Positions 35,535 to 44,783 of a DNA stretch of 64,000 nucleotides are shown piece by piece. The DNA comes from BOG-908 sp963692875 (lineage in GTDB: Bacteria > Pseudomonadota > Alphaproteobacteria > Acetobacterales > Acetobacteraceae), in NCBI GenBank assembly GCA_965198755.1, contig OZ240673.1, positions 62,001-126,000 on the forward strand. The letters run 5' to 3'. The translations under genes and the position numbers were made by a program. Within the stretch, counting starts at the first letter, position 1. Every line of letters begins with the position of its first letter. Under the pieces are notes generated by a model. The model had not been told where the DNA came from and made no database searches. It saw nothing but the letters and a program-made list of their open reading frames with translations.

Positions 35535-36003
35535 ATGCAGCTTGCGGCAGCCTTGGCCGTCGTGCTCACCACGTCGGCGGCGATGGCCCAAGCCTCGCGT
35601 CCCGATCCCGCCTTGACGCCTGGCTCCGTTCAACCCGAATGTCGCCCGGGCGAACGGTGCGCCGCTGGCCTTCGCTGGCCTGTGGGAGAGCTGGCGTGAT
35701 CCGGTTGGCGAGGTGCTCCGCATCTTCACGATCGCCACCACGGCCGCGGGCGACGACATGGTGCCTCTGCATGACCGCATGTTGATGATCCTGGACCCCG
35801 ATGACTGGCCAGTGTGGCCGGGCGAGGAAGCCGGCGGGCCCGCGGATCTACTACGCCCCGCTTCGCCTGGCACCGTGCGGCTGTGGCCTGTCTCTAGGAC
35901 GGTGAACAGCGTGCGGAACAACGGGGCGGAGCTGCTGCACAACATGACCGACGTGGCGCCGCTGACACCGGCGGACGCAGCGGTCGATATCAATCCAGCC
36001 TGA
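35535..36003 (+). pseudogene. Chimeric remnant: signal peptide fragment joined to the C-terminal part of an SRAP (YedK) protein
   Basis: ATG 35535 opens MQLAAALAVVLTTSAAMAQ...DPALTPGS, a periplasmic protein start. From about 35620, in another frame, the sequence encodes the C-terminal two thirds of an SOS-response-associated peptidase: APLAFAGLWESWRDP, FTIATTAAGDDMVPLHDRM and WPVSRTVNSVRNNGAELL, ending at 36003. The catalytic Cys2 region of SRAP is missing. Two unrelated fragments have been joined. Confidence 0.7.
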
Positions 36004-37364
36004 GCGCTGCTGCGTTTCACAAGCAGCCGCTGTCCTAGTCTTAAAATCAAGAACTCAAGCAGTCTGAGCGCTTGGCCTCGGCAGACGGCGCGGTGCTTAA
36101 CGGCTGGAAACCGGCATTTGGGGGTGCAGATTGGCTATCGATCGGCTTGGCTGATCTTTCGACGCTGTGATCGCCAGTCTGACTGCAGCCCGTTCCGCCG
36201 CTCGTTTGGCGAAGTCGTCGATAAGCCTGAGGTCTCCGCCCTGTTGGGCCAGTTCTTCCAGAATGCGCTCAACCCCGCTGTCGGGGTGTCTGTAATGACG
36301 CTCCATGACGCAACAGCTCCAAGGACCACCGTATCGTTACTCGTGGTCGCAACCTGAGGATGCATGAGGCAAGCTTCTTTCGCTTCACGTATTCGTCAGC
36401 TACGGTCCGGTCTGGTTGGCGAAGGATGCCCCCTGTCTCGCCGTCTCGCCTCGATCTGAAACGCGATTTGCAAGGCAGCCTCCAGGTCTCCCCTCGCCCT
36501 GGCGAGCCGATAGTCACTCGTCAGTGCATCGCGTTCGACGCAGCCGCGCTCCGCCACAAGAGCATCGATCATCATAGTGCTGCTCGGTCCGTCCGTTGAG
36601 CCTCCCGCATAGCAAGGCTCGTGGAGTCGCCAATCGATACAAACTGATGGAGGTAGTCGCGTCGCCATGGACCGGTGGCGCATGCCCGCGTTCGACGTCC
36701 CGACTGATCTGACCCTTGACGCTATCCGCCAAGCCCGCCGCCCCTCGTGGCCGTAGAGCGCGTCCGGGCGGCTGTGAGGCCATCGCTGGCGCCGGCTACG
36801 TGGACGTAGAGCGGTGCGGTGCTACCCCGCCCAGTTACGGTCGTGCGCGCCTACAAGCCCAGGACAGGCGCATGCCTTGGAAGCGCCGTCAGGCGAGCGT
36901 TTGGCGCGCTGGATACGCGACGAAGTTCGGCCGACGTTGTTCTCTATTCCAGCAGCGGTTCAAAGATGAATCACATACTTCGAGAAAAACCCTTTGGCGG
37001 ACGAAAAATTAGCGGAGCTTTGCCGGGGGAGAAGATGCACTCGCGCAACGGCGCAAAGCAATGCAGGAGTTTAACGAGCAGGCCCGCAAGAAGACCAACG
37101 ATGATATCGAGGCAGCCCGCCGGGACGAATTGAAGGCCGGCGGCACCGTTTGAGTTGAGCAAGAGTCGTAACCTGCTTCTTCTCTATATGTTCATATGCT
37201 TCAACCCTGGCTGTCCGGACATGGGGAGCAAGGATGCGCGACGACGATAAGCTGAACCTGCGCCCGCCGGCCCGCAGAAGATTCAGGAGAGCCTCTCCTT
37301 CGCGCTGCGCCACGCCGGCCGCAAGCGTGTCCACCACGCCGACGATCCACCGTCACCGTAGTGT
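36004..37364. other. Long stretch without a convincing gene
   Basis: Only two short frames deserve a note, both minus strand: 36097-36306 (69 codons, MERHYRHPDSGVERILEELA, with TTGGAGC upstream) and 36396-36575 (59 codons, MMIDALVAERGCVERDALTS). Both are helical-looking but unrecognised. The rest looks like decayed accessory DNA. Confidence 0.4.
36097..36306 (-). CDS. Possible small protein, unknown
   Basis: 69 residues, charged and helical (EELAQQGGDLRLIDDFAKRAAERAAVRLAI), with a weak Shine-Dalgarno sequence TTGGAGC 9 bp before the ATG. No family recognised; may be chance. Confidence 0.25.
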   Translation of the reverse strand: MERHYRHPDSGVERILEELAQQGGDLRLIDDFAKRAAERAAVRLAITASKDQPSRSIANLHPQMPVSSR

Positions 37365-37590
37365 CGTTAACCAGCACGATCTCATGGCTCCAATCGGATT
37401 GATGCGCCTCGCAAGGCGCAAAACTCAGCGCCACGTAAGCGTCAGCCAACGTCGACGCGCGATCGCGCTGCCAGCTGCGCGCATACCGACGCACTGCATC
37501 GTAGCCGCCCTGGTACTCTTGATCGCGGAGAGCCTCGGATGTCCGAGTTAGCGTCAGGCGCTCGCGAAGCGCCTGACCCGGTGACGGCGC
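37365..37590 (-). pseudogene. IS21 istA transposase fragment
   Basis: The minus strand reads ALRDQEYQGGYDAVRRYARSWQRDR, then AYVALSFAPCEAHQSDWSHEIVLVNDTTVTV, the IstA segment around the first catalytic Asp (FDWSHE in active relatives, QSDWSHE here). Both gene ends and istB are missing. Confidence 0.8.
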
Positions 37591-37809
37591 TGAAGCCCGT
37601 TTCCTGCAAACAACTCGGTATCGAAGTGAGGACCAAACTGGGACTTGGCGTCGACGCGCGATGGTAATCCTGCGTCACCGTATGACAGGTTACTGGCATT
37701 CCAACGAGTTGGGGCTAGTCGCCCCTTCACAGAAGCTGAGCGAGCGATTTACATTCCCTCTTTCGCTGCTGAGGTGCTATCGAAATTTGTCATAACTAGG
37801 ACACCGGTC

Positions 37810-39267
37810 ATGCGGTCGTACACGATAGCATCGTCAACGCTGCTCGCGGCTTTCAGCCTAGCCGTTCCAGCCTACGCACAAGGTGTGGTCACCGTAGCGC
37901 CGGCAACCGGGCACCCGAACCTGCCCGTGACCATTTCGGGCAACAGCTTCGGCCACAGCGAGGCTATCGACATCTATGTCGACACCGTCGACACCATGCT
38001 GCTGGTTTCGACCGCAACCGGAACATTCAGCGGATCGGCGATCATTCCTGCCTTGGCGCAACCTGGCAAACACTATTTTACGGCGGTCGGCCGGCACAGC
38101 GGCGACGCAGCGCAAGCGGCGTTCTCGGTGAGCACGCCCTGGACAGAGCAAGGCTTCGGCGCGGCGCATCTTGGCTGGAACCCATACGAGAACACGCTCA
38201 ATACCCAGAATGTGGGGTCGCTCGGCACCCTCTGGCAGATCTCGGTCAACGGGCTTGGCAGCGCACCTGCGGTTGCCGGAACCAGCGTGTTCGTTGGCAC
38301 TAGCTCAGGGCTGTATGCGGTGGCCAAAACCACCGGTAAGACGCTGTGGACAGCATTTCCCACTACATCCTTTTACGCCTCGCCGGCCATTGTCGGATCG
38401 ACGCTCTACATAGGCGACGGCAATAATGCCCTGATGTATGCCCTGAAAGCCTCAACCGGTGCAGTCATCTGGTCAACCACCACCACCGGTGCGTTCGAGT
38501 CCTCGCCCGTGGTGGCCGGCGGGTTGGTCTACGCGGGTGGCGTGGACGGAAAGATCTACGCGTTCAACGCATCCACCGGCAAGATCGTATGGACCTTCAC
38601 GACCGGCAATTTCATCGATTCGTCGCCAGCCGTAGTCAATGGTACAGTCTACGTCGGCTCGGCAGACCACAAAATCTACGCCCTGAATGCGTCGACGGGC
38701 GCGCTGATCTGGAGTTACACGACCGGCGGCGAAGTGGAGAGCGCGGTCGCGGTCAGCAACGGGGTGGTGTATGTCGGCTCCGACGACGACAAACTTTACG
38801 CCATCAATGCAGCCGGGCCGAACGAGGGCGCGTTGCTGTGGAGCTATACCACCGGTGGCCTTGTGTATTCCTCACCTGCGGTAGCATACGGGTTTGTTTA
38901 CGCCGGGTCCTCCGACGGAAACATGTATGCCTTTAACGCCCATTCCGGCGCGGTGCAGTGGGAGGTTGCCACTGGCGGTCCACTGGAAAGTCCGGCAGTC
39001 GCCAACGGCGTGGTATATGTCAGCTCACGCAGCGACAGCCTTTTCGCCATCGACGCCTACTACGGCGAGATCCTCGCAACAGGGGTCACCGGGTTCTCGT
39101 TTCTGGGCAACGCCACCATTTCGGATGGCGTCGTCTACTTCAATTCATACACCAATAATACCTACGCGTTTTCACTTCTTGCAGGCACTGACGCGATAGG
39201 TGCTCGTGCCAAACCGCCCTCTCCCTCATCCTTGCATCCTGATGTGAGTTTGACGCTAAGTAAATAA
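37810..39267 (+). CDS. Secreted PQQ-like beta-propeller repeat protein
   Basis: 485 residues from ATG 37810 (AGGA 8 bp upstream, signal peptide MRSYTIASSTLLAAFSLAVPAYA). After an Ig-like N-terminal domain (PATGHPNLPVTISGNSFG), seven or eight repeats of about 40 residues read SSPAVVNGTVYVGSADHKIYALNASTGALIWSYTTGG, the PQQ/BamB-type blade. None of the metal or PQQ ligands of alcohol dehydrogenases is seen, so it is probably a structural or binding propeller outside the cytoplasm. Confidence 0.88.
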   Translation: MRSYTIASSTLLAAFSLAVPAYAQGVVTVAPATGHPNLPVTISGNSFGHSEAIDIYVDTVDTMLLVSTATGTFSGSAIIPALAQPGKHYFTAVGRHSGDAAQAAFSVSTPWTEQGFGAAHLGWNPYENTLNTQNVGSLGTLWQISVNGLGSAPAVAGTSVFVGTSSGLYAVAKTTGKTLWTAFPTTSFYASPAIVGSTLYIGDGNNALMYALKASTGAVIWSTTTTGAFESSPVVAGGLVYAGGVDGKIYAFNASTGKIVWTFTTGNFIDSSPAVVNGTVYVGSADHKIYALNASTGALIWSYTTGGEVESAVAVSNGVVYVGSDDDKLYAINAAGPNEGALLWSYTTGGLVYSSPAVAYGFVYAGSSDGNMYAFNAHSGAVQWEVATGGPLESPAVANGVVYVSSRSDSLFAIDAYYGEILATGVTGFSFLGNATISDGVVYFNSYTNNTYAFSLLAGTDAIGARAKPPSPSSLHPDVSLTLSK

Positions 39268-39467
39268 ATCGCTGCCAGCGTGGTTAGCGTGGTAGCAAGC
39301 GACGACTTCGGCGTTCTGTGCGCATCCCCCCGCGAGATAGAAGTCAATCTTTGACTCACCCCGGGCGGACTCGAACCGCTGCTTGGCGGTCGTCAGTCGC
39401 TCACTGAGAAGGTAGCAGTGCTGCCGGTGTGCCCAGACGCTGGCGTCATCGGTGACGATGACTAATA

Positions 39468-40633
39468 CTAACCGCCCTAATGGCTGACCTGTGCCCAGTG
39501 TCTTGTAGCGATTGAGGTAATGCGCTCTGGCATGGCCATTAGCGCGTTCCAGGCAGCGCAGCAGGCATCGACGATTTCCTCATAGCTTTCCCACACACGG
39601 TGGCTGAGCCAGTTACTTCGGAGATATTGCCAGACATTTTCGACCGGATTGAGTTCTGGCGAATAGGGCGGCAGGGTCAGCAGGGTGATGTTCGAGGGAA
39701 CGATCAGGCGCTCGGACGGCCGGTGCCAACCGGCGCCATCAACCTGCATCACGCAATGCGCGCCAGGTGCGACGTTGCGGCTGACCTCACGAAGATGCTC
39801 GCTCATCGCTTCAAGATTGACTGAAGGCATGACGATCCCAGCACCCACACCCCGCGACGGGCATACCGCGCCGAACACATAGGCCCAGGTATAGCGACGA
39901 TCGCGTGGTGCAGCCGGTCTGCTGCCGCGCGTGGCCCACACTCGGGTGAGCGTGCCCTGCTGACCGACGCGAGCTTCATCCTGCCACCAGATTTCAAGCG
40001 GTTTGCCGGCAGCATGGGGCGGCAAAGCGGCCGCGATCAGGGCAGCGAAGTTTTTTTGTGTGTCTCCTGGGCTGCAGCGTCCTGTTCGGGGTGGAACGGC
40101 CGCGCGGTCATCTTGCGGAAAGCCAGCTTGGCCAGCAACTTGCCGACGCTGCGTTCATGATATTGCACAGCAAAGTCCGATTGCAGGCGCGCCTGAAGAT
40201 CGCTGCACCGCCAACGAACAACGCCGTCACGTGCAGGATCGGGACCCTGCTCCACCAACGCCTTGAACGCCGCCAATTGCGCGGGCGTCAATTGCGCCGG
40301 ACGGCCGGGACTGCGGCGGTTGGAGAGGCCGTCAATGCCTTCCTCGTTGTAGTGGTGCACCCAGTCGCGCAGTGTCTGCCGGTCCATGCCACACGCCTCG
40401 GCGGCCTCGGTCCGCGGAAGCCCCTCCAGCACTAGAGCAATCGCCAACAGGCGCCGGACCACCGCGCCATCACTACAGCGAGACGCTTCCCGACGCAGCT
40501 CCATGGCCGATCTGTCCAAACGCGTTACCGGCACCGGCTTGCTCATATCTAGTCTCCGAATCGAGCGACCAGGTGAGAGAATCACAAAATAAGCCGGTTG
40601 GGTACTATCCGAGTCAGCCATTTGGGCCGCTGG
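39468..40633. mobile_element. IS630-family insertion sequence
   Basis: Imperfect terminal repeats of about 23 bp, ending CTAACCGCCCTAATGGCTGAC on the left and, on the other strand, CCAGCGGCCCAAATGGCTGAC on the right. TA flanks both ends (39466-39467, 40634-40635), as expected for IS630. The transposase lies in two overlapping frames. Confidence 0.85.
39477..40546 (-). CDS. IS630 transposase, two frames joined by probable -1 frameshift
   Basis: Frame 1 (40546 to 40037) starts MSKPVPVTRLDRSAMELRRE and holds the helix-turn-helix (RTEAAEACGMDRQTLRDWVHHYNEEGIDGL). At an A7 run in the transcript (40057-40051) a -1 shift leads into frame 2: KKNFAALIAAALPPHAAGKP, then IWWQDEARVG, VMQVDGAGWHRP and LPPYSPELNPVENVWQYLR, the DDE_3 domain, ending at 39477. 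The fused product matches the normal IS630 transposase length. Programmed frameshifting at such runs is known in the family; a mutation is the alternative. Confidence 0.85.
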
Positions 40634-40666
40634 TATAACACCAACTGGCGTTGATGCTGACTCATA

Positions 40667-40804
40667 GAAAGCAAGCAGTCCTTTTTTGAAAAAAGGACCA
40701 AAAAACTTTTGTCTCCGCTGTCGCGCGCTCTCCGGAAAGGACCGCGACAGCGGAGACAAAAGTCTTTTGCTTCTTTTCTTCAGAAAAGAAGGCCTTGCTT
40801 GCTT
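40667..40804. repeat. Dispersed multi-hairpin repeat, copy F
   Basis: The most symmetrical copy: GCAAGCAGTCC-TTTTTTGAAAAAA-GGACC, AAAAAACTTTTGTCTCCGCT, GTCGCG...CGCGACAGCGGAGACAAAAG, TCTTTTGCTTC-TTTTCTTCAGAAAA-GAAG, GGCCTTGCTTGC. Confidence 0.9.
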
Positions 40805-41040
40805 CGGTATAGGCCGCGGGGGAAGTCGGGCAGGTAGCGCATGTCGAACGTCTCGTCCGGCTGCGGGTAAGCGAAGCTTTGTGGTGGAAACATGTTGAAC
40901 TCGTCGTCTTCGAACGCGGTCGAGATCACGTGGCCATCCGCTTGCCGGACGATGACGTTGTAGCCGATGACATTCCGGTCGTTAGTATTGATCGAGGTTG
41001 CGTAGTCGCCGGTGACCTCGAGGCGTGTCGGGTGCATCAC
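40780..41040 (-). CDS. Short ORF of unknown function, end overlaps repeat
   Basis: 86 codons reading MMHPTRLEVTGDYATSINTN, then VIGYNVIVRQADGHVISTAFEDDEFNMFPPQ; the last 15 codons lie in repeat copy F and its shared flank (LPDFPRGLY). Possibly the 3' part of a gene truncated by the repeat. It lies 38 bp downstream of the PrpF-like gene on the same strand. Confidence 0.3.
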   Translation of the reverse strand: MMHPTRLEVTGDYATSINTNDRNVIGYNVIVRQADGHVISTAFEDDEFNMFPPQSFAYPQPDETFDMRYLPDFPRGLYRSKQGLLF

Positions 41041-41078
41041 ACACTTTGTGGGCGATCAGACTGGCAACCTCAAACCCG

Positions 41079-42275
41079 CTAAAAAGCAACCAAGTAGCCG
41101 GCAAGGTCGACTGGGAAAAAAGCCTTGCCCTCCATCAACCTGCGCGCGGTGCGACTGAAACCCAACTCCTCGAAATGCACGAAGGGCCGTTCGGAGATGG
41201 CGCGCGCGCGGACCTGTGCGGGCGTTACGCCAGACGGGTGCCCGATCCTGATCACATCCTGCCCCGTCTGCTTGGTCAGACCAAAGACGGTGGATCCCTG
41301 GATACGAGAAGCTGCCGCCAAACAGATGGAACCGGTTCCGGCGATGGATTCGTGCAAGGACCCCAGAAAGATCAGGTGCACGCGAACGTCCATGTCGTCC
41401 GCCCGCACGTCCGCGCCGTTGATTGTCCGGTAGTCCGTGGGTTGCGATACCAGCCCAAGCATCGGCAGCCCCGGCGAGCGTGCGTCGGCAACGGTGCGGT
41501 CTTCCGCAAGGCCGAACAGCACGCAAGCAGCCGCGCGTGCGTCACGAACTGCTTCCAGCAGCGTTTTGTCAGCATTGACCTGGCGGGCGGACTCCGCGCC
41601 TTTTAGGCCGAAATCAGCGCCGCGCACCCACACGCACGGGTTGGCGGCATCGACCAGGCTCGCCGCTACCTGCCGGCCATCGGCCAGCGTGATCATGTCC
41701 GTGGCGTTGCCGGTCGGCAGCAGGCGGCCTGTCTTCGCCCCCACGGTGGCGGCCCAGTTCATGCCGATCTCGGCGCCGGTTCCCGGCACGCCAGGCACTT
41801 CGTAGTCGCCCTCCACCATGGCGCGGCCGTCCTGCACGGGCACGCTGGCCACCAGCACCTTGGCGGTGTTGGTGTTGTAGATGCGCACGCGGGTGACGCC
41901 CTCCTGCGTCGGCACCAGGCCCTCGTCGATGGCGAAGGGACCCACACCGGCCGAGATGTTGCCGCAGTTGCCGTCGTAGCCGACCCCGCTTCCGGCGATG
42001 TCCACCTGGGCGAAGGTGTAGTCCACATCGGCGTCGTCACGCTGCGATGGTGCGATGATGGCCACCTTCGAGGTGATTGGCCGCGCGCCACCCAACCCAT
42101 CGATCTGCAGCGCGTCGGGCGAACCCATAAGGCGGGCGAGCACGCGGTCACGCGCCGGGCCCGCCGGCGGCAGGTCGCGCGCGTGCAGGAACAGGCCGCG
42201 GCTGGTGCCCGCGCGCGCGATGACGAGCGGTATGCTTGCCTGGGCCGCCCGGCGGCGGCCGGTATCAGGACTCAT
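41079..42275 (-). CDS. PrpF-family isomerase (methylitaconate/methylaconitate type)
   Basis: 398 residues of the PrpF fold: ARAGTSRGLFLHARDLP at the start, YDGNCGNISAGVGPFAIDEGLV with the first catalytic Cys, and GTGSICLAAASRI with the second. The family moves double bonds in 2-methylaconitate, 4-oxalomesaconate or 3-methylitaconate. With the LeuCD-like dehydratase and the lyase at 47280-50297, methylitaconate isomerase (Mii) activity is the best guess. Possibly co-transcribed with the upstream DUF1302 gene (3 bp apart). Confidence 0.88.
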   Translation of the reverse strand: MSPDTGRRRAAQASIPLVIARAGTSRGLFLHARDLPPAGPARDRVLARLMGSPDALQIDGLGGARPITSKVAIIAPSQRDDADVDYTFAQVDIAGSGVGYDGNCGNISAGVGPFAIDEGLVPTQEGVTRVRIYNTNTAKVLVASVPVQDGRAMVEGDYEVPGVPGTGAEIGMNWAATVGAKTGRLLPTGNATDMITLADGRQVAASLVDAANPCVWVRGADFGLKGAESARQVNADKTLLEAVRDARAAACVLFGLAEDRTVADARSPGLPMLGLVSQPTDYRTINGADVRADDMDVRVHLIFLGSLHESIAGTGSICLAAASRIQGSTVFGLTKQTGQDVIRIGHPSGVTPAQVRARAISERPFVHFEELGFSRTARRLMEGKAFFPVDLAGYLVAF

Positions 42276-42278
42276 GGC

Positions 42279-44207
42279 TCAGAACTCGTAGCTCAGCACC
42301 GCAGAGGCGAAATCCCGGTCGATGAGGCCGTAATACTTGCCCGCGTCGAAGACGGGGAAGTGGTTGGTGTATTGCACGCCGAAACTCCATGCCTGAAGGT
42401 AGTTGAAGGTGACGCCGACGCTGGCCGCCGCGGTGTTCTCCTGAAAGACGTTGACGCCGACGGGGCTGGTGCCGACAAAGTCGTGCTGCAGCGAGAGCGT
42501 GGGCTTCATGTCGATCGCGTATGGCAGCAGGTTCGGGATATCGATGATGACTGCGACCGTGTACGCGCCGGAGAACTGCGTGGCCTCGTAGCGTTTGGTC
42601 AACGGCTGGCCATCCACCGTGCCCGTCGTGACGAAGGCGGAGTTGACGTCGGTGGTGTAGTTGGTTTGAAGCTCGCCACGTTCACGCGGGAAGCTGGCCA
42701 CGTAGTCGAACCCGACCTCGCCAACCAGCGCCAGGCTGCTTATGCCGAGGCTGGGAATGGCGGCGAACAGCTTGGTCCCCGTGGTCTGCGCCTGGATCAC
42801 AGAATAGCGTTTCCAGCCATCCAGTATCTGGTTGAAGCCGGGTAGCCCGAGCGCCAGAGCCACCGGGTCCGCCGCGATTTGCGCCGCCGCCGCCGCCACG
42901 GTGGGCGACAGCGCCTTGGTCTGCTTGACGGCTGGGTAGTTGACCAGCAGCGCCGTGTCGGACGCTGCGAACTGGATCGGCTGGTTGATCCTGCTGGACA
43001 GTTCGCCCTGGATGGCCACCCCGGCCGGTGCGATGAAGTTCCAGCTCACCCCGATCAGGTGGATGTCCTTCGGGTAGTCGGCGAAGAACGAGGCGGTGGA
43101 GGTGTAGGTCGCCTTTGCATAGCCGGGCGGCGAGCCCGGCAGCGCCAGCGTGAGCGGGTTGGGCAGGTCGCCCAGCAGGCCGACGCCGTAGCCGGAGGCG
43201 TTCGGCGAGCCGGTCCGGAACGAGCCGAAAGGCGTGCGGCTGTGGTAGTTCTCGAAATACAGGCCGAGTTCCGTATCGCCGAGGCTGGCGAACGTCTTGC
43301 GCAGGGCGAAGCCGAACTCGTCCAGGCTGGTCGGGTGACGGTCCAGGCTGCGCGGCAGGCTGCCGCCGAACACGCTGCCGATCGCCTGGTCCACGCCATA
43401 GACGCTGCGGGCGTTGTCGGGGAACGCGTAGGAGAAGTTGCCGTAGGTGCCGCCATCCGAGACGGTGTCGTTGGTGGAAAAGAACGAGCCGTCCGGCTCC
43501 AGCTTCGAGCGTGTCCAGGCGAACTGCCAGAAGCCCTCCAGCGACACGCCGCCGCCGATGTCTGTCCGGACGTCCACCACGGGTATCGGCAGGAACCCCT
43601 GCCGCAGTTCCGAACCGGGCGTGCGCAGGGCGGTGGCATCCAGCGGGTTGACCGAGTTGATGCCAAACTGGATGAACGTGCTCTCGCCCCAGTTCAGCGC
43701 CTGCGCACCCACGCGCACGTCGAACGCATGGCCGAGAACCGCAGGACGCGCGAAGGCGTAGGCGTCCAGCAGGCGCAGGTCCGCGCCGATGTCGCGCTCT
43801 GCCGCGCGGCTGAGCGGCTGGAAGTCGGTGCGCTCGCTGTCGGCGACGGGGTCGTAGAAGCCAGCGGCGCGCACGAAAAAGCCGTAGTCGTCGCGCTTGA
43901 CCTGCAGTTCGGTGGTGATGCGCTGGGTGGCCGCCACCGGCGTGCCCGGCGCGAAATTGAGGTCGCCGTTATCTGCGTTGGACGTGCCGACCTTGCCGCC
44001 GTTGGCGATGCCGATGAGGCTGTAATTGCGGTCCGACGTGCGGACATCCACGCTCGAGGACAGGGTGGTGTCGATGTTGACCTGCCAGCCGCCCAGCGTC
44101 GCGTCATAGGCGTAGGCGGTGCCGTGAAACGCGGTGCAGCTCAATGCGATGCATCCGCCAAACAGCAGGCCGCGCGGCCACCCTTGCGTGGTTTCAACCG
44201 GTATCAC
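42279..44207 (-). CDS. DUF1302 outer-membrane protein
   Basis: About 642 residues from GTG 44207 (GGGAGGGG just upstream; signal peptide RGLLFGGCIALSCTAFHGTAYA). The mature start YDATLGGWQVNIDTTLSSSVDVR and the repeated beta-strand pattern ending in SAVLSYEF are typical of DUF1302 barrels, which accompany uptake or turnover of hydrophobic or organic-acid substrates. An N-terminal extension from 44309 is open but unlikely. A 5' fragment of a second copy is at 47016-47210. Confidence 0.85.
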   Translation of the reverse strand: MIPVETTQGWPRGLLFGGCIALSCTAFHGTAYAYDATLGGWQVNIDTTLSSSVDVRTSDRNYSLIGIANGGKVGTSNADNGDLNFAPGTPVAATQRITTELQVKRDDYGFFVRAAGFYDPVADSERTDFQPLSRAAERDIGADLRLLDAYAFARPAVLGHAFDVRVGAQALNWGESTFIQFGINSVNPLDATALRTPGSELRQGFLPIPVVDVRTDIGGGVSLEGFWQFAWTRSKLEPDGSFFSTNDTVSDGGTYGNFSYAFPDNARSVYGVDQAIGSVFGGSLPRSLDRHPTSLDEFGFALRKTFASLGDTELGLYFENYHSRTPFGSFRTGSPNASGYGVGLLGDLPNPLTLALPGSPPGYAKATYTSTASFFADYPKDIHLIGVSWNFIAPAGVAIQGELSSRINQPIQFAASDTALLVNYPAVKQTKALSPTVAAAAAQIAADPVALALGLPGFNQILDGWKRYSVIQAQTTGTKLFAAIPSLGISSLALVGEVGFDYVASFPRERGELQTNYTTDVNSAFVTTGTVDGQPLTKRYEATQFSGAYTVAVIIDIPNLLPYAIDMKPTLSLQHDFVGTSPVGVNVFQENTAAASVGVTFNYLQAWSFGVQYTNHFPVFDAGKYYGLIDRDFASAVLSYEF

Positions 44208-44627
44208 CCGCCCCTCCCTTTGCCGCCGGTTTTCCGGTCTGGCCGCCTTTGCCTCCGGTTTCAGTCCCGGGAGATCTATTTTACTAAAATCAGATACTAC
44301 TATATGCAAGCAAATTAGCGGACGATACGTTTGGAACGGCTAGGCTACGGCTCTGCGCGTGCTTTTACAGCTTCCGGACATCTGCATGGCGCCGGGCGCG
44401 TACGGCGGCATCACCGCACGCCTGATCGAGCAAGCCGGCTTTGCGGCGATGTACATGACCAGCGCCGGCACCGCTGCCGCGCGCAGCCGCCCCGATTTTG
44501 GCTTGTTGAAGCTGACCGAGATGGTGGACGCCGCCACCCTGGCCCACGCCGTGTTTGTCCCGCTGATCTCGGGTGCCGATCCCGGCTACGGTAACGGGCT
44601 GTGCGTGACGCGCACGGTGCGCGAGGT
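44056..44627. repeat. Direct repeat, left copy (DUF1302 5' end and lyase 5' end)
   Basis: Matches 47016-47574 in the same orientation: the first codons of the DUF1302 gene, the divergent promoter region (GGTTTCAACCGGTATCACCC is identical) and the first 90 codons of the lyase. Here the DUF1302 gene is intact and the lyase part is broken. Confidence 0.85.
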
Positions 44628-44640
44628 CAACGTGCGATCA
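44355..44640 (+). pseudogene. Truncated ICL/PEP-mutase-family lyase copy
   Basis: Reads LQLPDICMAPGAYGGITARL, then AAMYMTSAGTAAARSRPDFGLL and VPLISGADPGYGNGL...TRTVREV, a diverged copy of residues 12-95 of the intact lyase at 47280, then stops. A catalytic Asp of the DADTGYGN motif is changed (GADPGYGN). Confidence 0.85.
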
Positions 44641-44783
44641 TAGTCGTTCTCACAACATGACGCGTAACGTTTGCGGTGGCCTGACGAGCGTGCCCGTAGG
44701 ATGTGTCTGATCATTCCGCCGTGACGCTGCGCCCGACCAAGCGGGTGAGAGCGAGCCATATCCCGCCTGCGTTCGACGATCCT

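Larger units (their letters stand above)
39301..40832. repeat. Duplicated segment, copy split by IS630
   Basis: 39301-39473 and 40636-40832 together match 22140-22550. The IS lies between the two blocks at a TA. The downstream part includes repeat copy F and GGCCGCGGGGGAAGTCGGGCAG at about 40811-40832. Confidence 0.8.

Noticed and set aside
42879..44318. 479-codon plus-strand frame
   Set aside because: Shadow of the DUF1302 gene; Arg/Ala/Val-rich with no recognisable motif.
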